From Actinomycetes bacterium (GTDB lineage Bacteria; Actinomycetota; JAHEXW01): DNA of 48,042 nucleotides. Below the pieces are notes generated by a model, which saw nothing but the letters and a program-made list of their open reading frames with translations, was not told the origin of the DNA and ran no database searches. Where the stretch lies: contig JAHEXW010000014.1 of NCBI GenBank assembly GCA_023251915.1, positions 1 through 48,042 of the forward strand. The letters are read 5' to 3'. Position 1 is the stretch's first letter; each line of letters opens with the position of its first letter. Shown piece after piece: positions 42,577 to 48,042 of the stretch. The position numbers and the translations under genes are program-made.

Positions 42577-44241
42577 CTAAAACAGCGGTTCGTCTTTCGG
42601 TTCAGCCATCCCCAGTTCCGCGTCAAGCTCCCGGCTGGCGCTAAGCAAAACGGACTCATTCGTCTTGCGCAATTCAATCTCCGGGAGGTAAAAGGCTGCG
42701 ACAACAGCTGTTAACGCGACAATCGCGGCAATCAAGAACACATGCGAAGCGGCGCCCGCGAACGCGGTTTTCAACAGTTCAGTCAAGTGATTCAGGGCCT
42801 CAACAATCGGCGCCTTGAAAGCGGCCGGCAGTTTGGCGGCTAGCTTCTGCAGCTCCGCCTGGCCGGTTGTCGACAATAGCGCTTGAACCTTGTTCACATC
42901 GGTCACCATGCCTGTCAGCGCCGGACTTACCTTAAACAAGGGCGCTAAGGTCTTGTCACCGGCCACGCCGCCCAGACGATCGATTAATCCGTTGTTGAGT
43001 ATCGTGCCGAATATCGCGACGCCGATTGTGCCTCCGACGCTGCGAAATAGCTGCACGGACGCCGTGACTACTCCCAGCATCTTGTGTTCGAACGCACTCT
43101 GCACCGCGACGACGAAGATCGGCATGGATATACCGATTCCAACGCCAACGACAATCATATTTATCATCAAGGTTCCGCTAGTGGTCGTTCCGGTCATGCG
43201 GGACATCATGTAGAGCCCGGCCGCGGTCACGGCCGACCCGATGATGCCGGAAATCTTGTAGCGCCCCGTTCGGGAGATTATTTGCCCGTTAACCGCGCTG
43301 GCGAACACAAGCGCCAGCATCATAGGCGTCAGTATCAGACCAGAGTTTGTCGCTGATACCCCGGTAACGCTCTGGGCAAACAGCGGAATGTACATTATCC
43401 CGCCAAACATCGCCAAACCACTTATGAACGTTATGAAGACCGAAACGTTGAAGATGCGTTTCTTAAATAGAGCCAGCGGTAGAATCGGTTCCTTGGCCCG
43501 CGACTCGATGAATATGAACGCCGCGAGGCTGGCAGCGGAGCCAGCCAGGAGACCGACAGTTTGCCACGCGCCCCAGCCATATTGCCCGCTGCTCCACTCC
43601 ATGGCGACCAACAATGCACCGAGGGTGAGCGCCAGCATTGTGCCGCCCGCGATGTCGATGCTCTTTTGCTTAAAGTCGGATGCGATCTTGGGCAGAGCCG
43701 CAACCAATACGAACGCAGCCAGGACGCCCAAGGGAATGTTTATGTAGAAAATCCAGCGCCAGCTGAAGCTGTCCGTGATCCAGCCGCCTACCAACGGTCC
43801 GACCACGCTTGCCAGACCGAAGATAGCGCCCATCGCGCCCTGCCATTTCCCTCGCTCGGCGGGGGGAAAAATATCGCCGATTACGGCCATCGCGTTTACC
43901 ATGATGGCGCCGCCGCCGATGCCTTGCAGGCCGCGCGACAAAATCAGCCACCACATTGATTGGGCCGCCCCGGCCAGAGCCGATCCAATCAGGAAGATGA
44001 TTATGCCGCTAACGAAGAACATTTTCCGGCCATAGAGGTCGCTCAGCTTTCCGTAAAGCGGAACAGATATGGTACTGGTCAACATATAGGCGGTAAACAC
44101 CCAGCTAAGAAGGGACAAACCGCCTAACTCGCCAACGATTTTCGGCATCGCCGTCGCAACGATTGTCGAATCGAGCGCGCTCAGTAGCATTGCCAGCAAC
44201 ACACCGCACATGATCAATATCTTGGTTCTTTTCTCTTTCAA
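42577..44241 (-). CDS. DHA2-family (EmrB/QacA) multidrug exporter
   Basis: A 554-residue, 14-helix major facilitator. Landmarks are [21 protein letters not shown] in helix 1, the loop [50 protein letters not shown] (motif C region) and [25 protein letters not shown]. These are characteristic of drug:H+ antiporter family 2. The loop between the last helices (about 425-500) is long and hydrophilic. The TTG start follows AGGAG. A TATAAT promoter overlapped by repeats lies upstream. Confidence 0.92.
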   Translation of the reverse strand: MKEKRTKILIMCGVLLAMLLSALDSTIVATAMPKIVGELGGLSLLSWVFTAYMLTSTISVPLYGKLSDLYGRKMFFVSGIIIFLIGSALAGAAQSMWWLILSRGLQGIGGGAIMVNAMAVIGDIFPPAERGKWQGAMGAIFGLASVVGPLVGGWITDSFSWRWIFYINIPLGVLAAFVLVAALPKIASDFKQKSIDIAGGTMLALTLGALLVAMEWSSGQYGWGAWQTVGLLAGSAASLAAFIFIESRAKEPILPLALFKKRIFNVSVFITFISGLAMFGGIMYIPLFAQSVTGVSATNSGLILTPMMLALVFASAVNGQIISRTGRYKISGIIGSAVTAAGLYMMSRMTGTTTSGTLMINMIVVGVGIGISMPIFVVAVQSAFEHKMLGVVTASVQLFRSVGGTIGVAIFGTILNNGLIDRLGGVAGDKTLAPLFKVSPALTGMVTDVNKVQALLSTTGQAELQKLAAKLPAAFKAPIVEALNHLTELLKTAFAGAASHVFLIAAIVALTAVVAAFYLPEIELRKTNESVLLSASRELDAELGMAEPKDEPLF

Positions 44242-44265
44242 AATTGCTCCTTTTGTATACGACTT

Positions 44266-44370
44266 GAGTGCAACGTATTATAAGAGTGCAAGACTGGTGT
44301 CAGAGTGCAGGAAAACGGGAGAGAGGTATTCAACACTCCGCTCTTCCATCAAACGTGCACTCTTCCATCA
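44266..44370 (-). promoter_or_regulatory. Promoter of the DHA2 exporter with GAGTGCA repeats
   Basis: On the minus strand, CTGACA (44303-44298) and a perfect TATAAT (44282-44277), 15 bp apart, precede the gene. GAGTGCA occurs three times on the plus strand at 44266, 44284 and 44303 (18-19 bp apart), around and between the promoter boxes; TGCACTC is at 44356. CTCTTCCATCA is repeated at 44341 and 44360, again 19 bp apart. Repressor binding by a MarR or similar protein is plausible. Confidence 0.45.
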
Positions 44371-44378
44371 GACTACGA

Positions 44379-45653
44379 TTACTCGTACCTCAACGCGTCA
44401 ATCGGATCCAGACGCGCCGCCTTGGCTGCCGGATAGATGCCGAAAACGAGGCCGACTATCGATGAAACACCGACGGCCAGCATAATCGCGTTCGGGGTAA
44501 CCGCTGGCGCGAAGCCAAGCATCTTGCCAGCCGCTGTCGCGATTCCATAACCCAAGCCGATGCCTAGCAGACCGCCCGTTAACGTCAACAGGACTGCCTC
44601 GACGACGAATTGGCCCAAAATGTCACCGGTCTTTGCGCCCACCGCTTTACGCAAGCCAATCTCGCGCGTTCTTTCGGTCACGCTGACCAGCATAATGTTC
44701 ATTATGCCGATGCCGCCGACCAACAACGATATGGCGGCTATGCCAGACAATAGGCTGGTCATGATGCCGGTGATCGAGCTCACCGTGCTTAGCAGGTCGG
44801 CGGAGGAATTGACGTTGAAATCAGCCAGTTTCTTATCCTTGATGCCATGGTTGGCCAGCAATGTCTTTTGAATGCTCGCCTTCGCGTCATTAACCCTATT
44901 TTCGTCGGTCACTAGGGCTGTCATCCCGCTGAATTTCTCCACCTGAAAGCTGTCGAACGCCGCTGTGTAAGGAATATACGCCTGGTTGTTAGGATTGGTA
45001 AACCCGCTCTCGTCGACCTTCTTCAATACGCCTACCACTTTATAGACCGCTTCGCTTATAGTCAGATCCCGGCCGACTGCCGCCTTGCTGCCGAACAGGT
45101 CCGTCGCCGCCTGACTGCCCAGAACGATCACCTTGGCCCGATTATCCACGTCGGTCTGTGAAAAGAAGGCTCCTTTACCAATGCTATAGTTTTGAATCTT
45201 AAAGTGATCCGGCTCGGTACCCGTTATGGAGAATCGGTTGTCTCCGGCTGTTGTCGTCAATATGGCCGACCCCGAGACCGTCCCCACCGCCATTTTGACG
45301 TATGGGTTCTTCTTCTTATCTCGCACGGTGGCCAAGTCAGCCGTCGTCAGGGTTGACGTTGAGCCCCCTCCGATCCCCTCCTGGGCTGTTGGGCCCGGCG
45401 CTCCGGAAGCGCCTCCGCCCATATGGGCGCTGGCGGCGTTCTGGCTTAATCCCCCGCCTGACCGGATTATCAGGTTCTTCGTGCCCAGTGTTGAGATCCG
45501 GCTGGAAATAGTGGTCTTAACGCCTGCGCCCAGGGCCATCAGCGCGATGACCGAACCGATGCCGATTACGATGCCCAGCGTTGTCAAGAAGCTGCGGCCT
45601 TTGTTGGCAAATATTGCTTTAAACGACTGTTTAATTATCGTAATCGCTTTCAT
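44379..45653 (-). CDS. MacB/FtsX-like ABC transporter permease
   Basis: A 424-residue permease with a MacB architecture: N-terminal FKAIFANKGRSFLTTLGIVIGIGSVIALMALG, a large external domain (about 50-290, with a Gly/Ser-rich insertion GGGLSQNAASAHMGGGASG), and three C-terminal helices with ERTREIGLRKAVGAKTGDILGQFVVEA. It ends AAKAARLDPIDALRYE. Together with the ATPase it should form an exporter of lipids, peptides or drugs. It overlaps the ATPase gene by 4 nt. Confidence 0.92.
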   Translation of the reverse strand: MKAITIIKQSFKAIFANKGRSFLTTLGIVIGIGSVIALMALGAGVKTTISSRISTLGTKNLIIRSGGGLSQNAASAHMGGGASGAPGPTAQEGIGGGSTSTLTTADLATVRDKKKNPYVKMAVGTVSGSAILTTTAGDNRFSITGTEPDHFKIQNYSIGKGAFFSQTDVDNRAKVIVLGSQAATDLFGSKAAVGRDLTISEAVYKVVGVLKKVDESGFTNPNNQAYIPYTAAFDSFQVEKFSGMTALVTDENRVNDAKASIQKTLLANHGIKDKKLADFNVNSSADLLSTVSSITGIMTSLLSGIAAISLLVGGIGIMNIMLVSVTERTREIGLRKAVGAKTGDILGQFVVEAVLLTLTGGLLGIGLGYGIATAAGKMLGFAPAVTPNAIMLAVGVSSIVGLVFGIYPAAKAARLDPIDALRYE

Positions 45654-46333
45654 GAAGCAGCCTCCGTGCCGGCGATAACGCCGTCAATTAATCTGATCAC
45701 TCGGTCGGCGTAAGCAGCGACGCTTTCCTCGTGTGTGATCAGCACAATCGTCGCGCCTTTGGCATTTATATCCTTCAATAGATTCATTATCTCTTGAGAC
45801 TTCTTCGTGTCGAGATTTCCCGTCGGTTCATCGGCAAGGATTATCGAGGGCTCCATGACCAGCGCGCGAGCAATGGCCACTCGCTGAATCTGCCCGCCTG
45901 ACAATTGGTTGCTCCGATACTTGGACCGGTCGCTCAAGCCCACTTCGTCGATGATCCGGTCGACCCTCTGGGCCGCCTGCTTGTCCTTGCCGTAAATGGT
46001 CGGCAGTAATACGTTCTCTCTAACGGTTGTCCGCGGCAGCAGATTGAACTGCTGGAAGACAAAGCCAATCTCCTTGTTCCGGATTGCGGCGCGTTTACCC
46101 ACGCTCAAGCGGCTCACGTCCTGGCCCGCCAGCATATATGAGCCTGCGGTCGGCCTGTCTAGTAACCCCATGATGTTCATCAGCGTGGACTTCCCGCTCC
46201 CCGACGGCCCCATAACAGCCACGAATTCGCCTCTCCGAACGTTCAAGTCGAGGCCTGCCAAAGCCGCCGTGTCCTCATCTCCAGTCTTGTAGACTTTCTG
46301 AATGCCTTTCAGCTCAATCACGTTTTCTGACAT
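45650..46333 (-). CDS. MacB/LolD-type ABC transporter ATPase
   Basis: A 227-residue ATPase: Walker A GPSGSGKST, Q-loop FVFQQFNLLPRTTVRENV, signature LSGGQIQRVAIARALV, Walker B IILADEPTGNLD and the His switch in VLITHEESVA. It is the partner of the permease downstream; the ATGA overlap joins them. It is a paralogue of the ATPase at 30491 and follows the MarR regulator gene by 6 nt, so expression of the pair is probably under that regulator. Confidence 0.94.
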   Translation of the reverse strand: MSENVIELKGIQKVYKTGDEDTAALAGLDLNVRRGEFVAVMGPSGSGKSTLMNIMGLLDRPTAGSYMLAGQDVSRLSVGKRAAIRNKEIGFVFQQFNLLPRTTVRENVLLPTIYGKDKQAAQRVDRIIDEVGLSDRSKYRSNQLSGGQIQRVAIARALVMEPSIILADEPTGNLDTKKSQEIMNLLKDINAKGATIVLITHEESVAAYADRVIRLIDGVIAGTEAAS

Positions 46334-46339
46334 CGCTTC

Positions 46340-46789
46340 TCACCTGCCCTCTTTGTTCGCGAGACCGGTCATTATCTTGCGATGGATATCTCGATACGCT
46401 TTTAATTCCTCGATACTCAACGGCTTAAGCATCAGCTCCATATGCGCGCGGCGATGCTTTTCAAAACCCTCAATCTTTGCTTTTCCGGCTGCCGAAAGGT
46501 CAATGTTGACAGTCCGTCGATCGGCCGCGTCGTGTTCACGAGTAATCAAGCCTGCTTCGACTAACGCGTCGGCGAATTGCGTGACGGCGCTGCCCGTAAC
46601 CCGCATCTGCTCGGCAATCTCCTTGACCGTCAGCGGCCCCCGGCAGGCGACGATGTGCAGCAGCTCCGCCTGGGCCGGAGGAACCGGCGGCAAACCCTTG
46701 GCATGGCCGCCTAGATGCTTAAAATAGCGTTTGAACAACGAGAATTCCTCGATAACCTCGTTGAGAACCTCGTCCCTCAGTGTTGTCAT
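46340..46789 (-). CDS. MarR-family transcriptional regulator
   Basis: A 149-residue winged-helix regulator: VPPAQAELLHIVACRGPLTVKEIAEQMRVTGSAVTQFADALVEAGLITREHDAADRRTVNIDLSAAGKA is the standard MarR DNA-binding core with the DxR wing motif (AADRR). N- and C-terminal helices form the dimer. MarR proteins often repress adjacent exporters and respond to phenolics or drugs. It stands between an ABC-2 system (upstream) and the MacB pair (downstream), within one leftward operon. Confidence 0.92.
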   Translation of the reverse strand: MTTLRDEVLNEVIEEFSLFKRYFKHLGGHAKGLPPVPPAQAELLHIVACRGPLTVKEIAEQMRVTGSAVTQFADALVEAGLITREHDAADRRTVNIDLSAAGKAKIEGFEKHRRAHMELMLKPLSIEELKAYRDIHRKIMTGLANKEGR

Positions 46790-46823
46790 TGTTGACTCTC
46801 CTTTCGAAATCGCGAGCGCGGCC

Positions 46824-47978
46824 CTATTCCCACCGGAATGTCCAGACGCCCACGATAAATACGATTATCCCAAAGATCGCCAAGATGCCCATGTCATAGG
46901 CGACAAACTTAAATGACATACCGCGCATCATGACCTGGCGCAAAGCATCCGCTAGATAAGTGAGCGGCAGAACGTGGATTATCGGCTGGACAAACTTGGG
47001 AAATGAATCAGTCGGGAAGAACACGCCGCTCAGGAACATCATCGGCATGGTAATGATCTGAGCCAGAGCTTGCGCGGTTTGCTGGGTCTTGGCAAAACTC
47101 GATATCGCGAAACCAAGAGCGATGAAGACCAGAGACCCCTCGACAACGATGGCGGTCAAGAGCCACCAACTGCCGCTGATGTGCGCGCCGAAAGCGAAAA
47201 TAGCGATTGCCAGCAAGATGGCCATCTGGACCAAAGCGACAAGCACACGCACCGCTATCTGCGTTCCCATGAATGACGATATCTTGACGGGAGTCGCCTT
47301 AAGCCGCGTCAATATTCCCTGTTCGCGATAGGTAACCAGGATTACCGTAACGGCCATCATACCGCCGTTCATTAGAAACATCGCCAGAATGCCCGCGACG
47401 AAGAAATCGATAGTCGAATACGTCTTGCTGGAAACCTCTCGCTCACGGACCTTGAACAGTTCCGGCGCTCCCGATGCCTTTTGGTTTAAGCCCATCGTTA
47501 TCTGGGTCATAACCGATTTTGCCGTGCCCGATTTAGTCGGGTTGGTCTTGTCGTAATACACATCCAACATCGACGCGTCTATCTTCGTCGCCGCGGTAGC
47601 GGCAAATCCCGCGTTGGCCGCGGCCGCTTGCGCCTTTTTGGCTGCCGCCAGCTTGGCAATATTGTCGCCGAAGTTAGCCGGGATGACGATGACAATCGAC
47701 CGATCGCCGTTTTGGAGCGATTTCAGCTCGTCGCTTTTCGTACCCTGGGTCACCTTGAAGGCGTCCAACTTCTTGAGACTTGTAATATACTGACGCGAGA
47801 TGTCGCTCTTCGCGTTGTCTACTACACCGACGTTTAGGCTAAGAGTACCGGATTTTCCGAAGGCTAAACCAAACAAAACCATCAGGATGATGGGTAAAAC
47901 GAAAGTCCACATCAAAGCTTGTTTATTGCGAAACGTCATCTTCAGGACAGCGGTAAACATTTTTGTAATAGACTTCAT
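46824..47978 (-). CDS. ABC-2 type exporter permease (DrrB/YhgE-like)
   Basis: A 384-residue permease: one N-terminal helix (RNKQALMWTFVLPIILMVLFGLAFG), a long external domain (about 45-185, Lys/Ala-rich), then five helices. LTRLKATPVKISSFMGTQIAVRVL and QTAQALAQIITMPMMFLSGVFFPTDSFPKFVQPIIHVLPLTYLADALRQVM match the ABC-2 transporter signature. AGGAGG precedes the ATG, which overlaps the stop of the upstream ATPase (TAATG). It exports drugs, lipids or similar compounds. Confidence 0.9.
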   Translation of the reverse strand: MKSITKMFTAVLKMTFRNKQALMWTFVLPIILMVLFGLAFGKSGTLSLNVGVVDNAKSDISRQYITSLKKLDAFKVTQGTKSDELKSLQNGDRSIVIVIPANFGDNIAKLAAAKKAQAAAANAGFAATAATKIDASMLDVYYDKTNPTKSGTAKSVMTQITMGLNQKASGAPELFKVREREVSSKTYSTIDFFVAGILAMFLMNGGMMAVTVILVTYREQGILTRLKATPVKISSFMGTQIAVRVLVALVQMAILLAIAIFAFGAHISGSWWLLTAIVVEGSLVFIALGFAISSFAKTQQTAQALAQIITMPMMFLSGVFFPTDSFPKFVQPIIHVLPLTYLADALRQVMMRGMSFKFVAYDMGILAIFGIIVFIVGVWTFRWE

Positions 47979-48042
47979 TAATCTCGCAACCTCCTTCCGG
48001 TCAAGGAAACGAAAACATCTTCCAAGCTGCCGCCGCGAACTT
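47978..48042 (-). CDS. ABC-2 type exporter ATPase, C-terminal fragment
   Basis: Only the last 20 codons are inside the window: VRGGSLEDVFVSLTGRRLRD and a TAA. The ending SLEDVFxxLTGRxLRD is diagnostic of DrrA-type ABC ATPases. The stop overlaps the permease ATG by 1 nt, so the two are translationally coupled. The body of the gene lies beyond the right edge. Confidence 0.8.
   Translation of the reverse strand, partial: VRGGSLEDVFVSLTGRRLRD

Noticed and set aside
42483-42704. N-terminal extension of Ku to 42704
   Set aside because: It would translate through the REP-like element, and the conserved Ku start with a strong ribosome site is at 42482.

Overview
The window reads as one continuous stretch of a bacterial chromosome, moderately GC-rich, with tightly packed operons (many 1-4 nt ATGA/TAATG overlaps), frequent GTG/TTG starts and strong AGGAGG-type ribosome binding sites. 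The gene content suggests a facultative or microaerobic, probably menaquinone-using bacterium with c-type cytochromes, a cbb3-type oxidase, sulfur-trafficking proteins, and LigD/Ku end joining. A deep-branching, perhaps Gram-positive-like (actinobacterial) lineage would fit, but no gene here fixes the taxonomy. There are no rRNA genes, tRNA genes, CRISPR arrays, prophage or transposase genes.

Layout. 1-3521 (minus): dihydrolipoamide dehydrogenase fragment, GSDH-family PQQ sugar dehydrogenase, B12-binding radical SAM enzyme, and an unknown protein. 3719-10151 (plus): a cbb3 oxidase locus, ccoN, then a CcoO extended by four extra cytochrome c domains, CcoS-like and CcoP/Q-like small membrane proteins, a dimeric alpha/beta-barrel protein and a CcoI/CopA-type copper ATPase. 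10160-14342: small membrane proteins, a second metal ATPase whose CPC motif has become CSC, Fe/Mn superoxide dismutase, a ZIP transporter and a ferredoxin. 14541-17672: an ArsR - DsrE - TusA - DsrM/NarI-like - DsrK/HdrD-like sulfur/redox operon. 17772-21184: a NitT/TauT-type ABC importer co-transcribed with menA behind a strong promoter overlapped by a 36-bp palindrome. 21307-30227: OFA-family transporter, NAD synthetase, methyltransferase, MBL hydrolase, a repeat protein with CxxxCH motifs, CvpA, a HAD hydrolase, a GDT1/TMEM165 cation transporter, a pseudouridine synthase and MsrA. 30240-38705: a GGDEF remnant, a MacB-type ABC pair with a lone receiver, a triple-GAF NarL-type two-component system and an ABC-2 exporter. 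38717-42482: a stand-alone LigD-type phosphoesterase domain, LigD and Ku. 42577-48042: a DHA2 drug exporter, a second MacB-type pair with a MarR regulator, and an ABC-2 exporter running off the window.

Main discoveries. (1) msrA (29799-30227) has an in-frame UGA exactly at the catalytic cysteine (G-U-FWG) with a SECIS-like hairpin just downstream, so it is very probably a selenoprotein. (2) A 56-codon membrane-protein gene (32413-32583), coupled to a response regulator, also carries an in-frame UGA followed at a suitable distance by a perfect 7-bp hairpin; it is either a new selenoprotein, a recoded gene, a Trp-rich leader peptide or an error. (3) A secreted or anchored protein (26290-27228) has one CxxCH and six CxxxCH motifs, each followed by a GH or WH at constant spacing; it looks like an unusual multihaem cytochrome. 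Other points of interest are the CSC metal ATPase, the expanded CcoO, the sulfur-relay operon, menA linked to an importer, and several palindromic operators and dispersed intergenic repeats.
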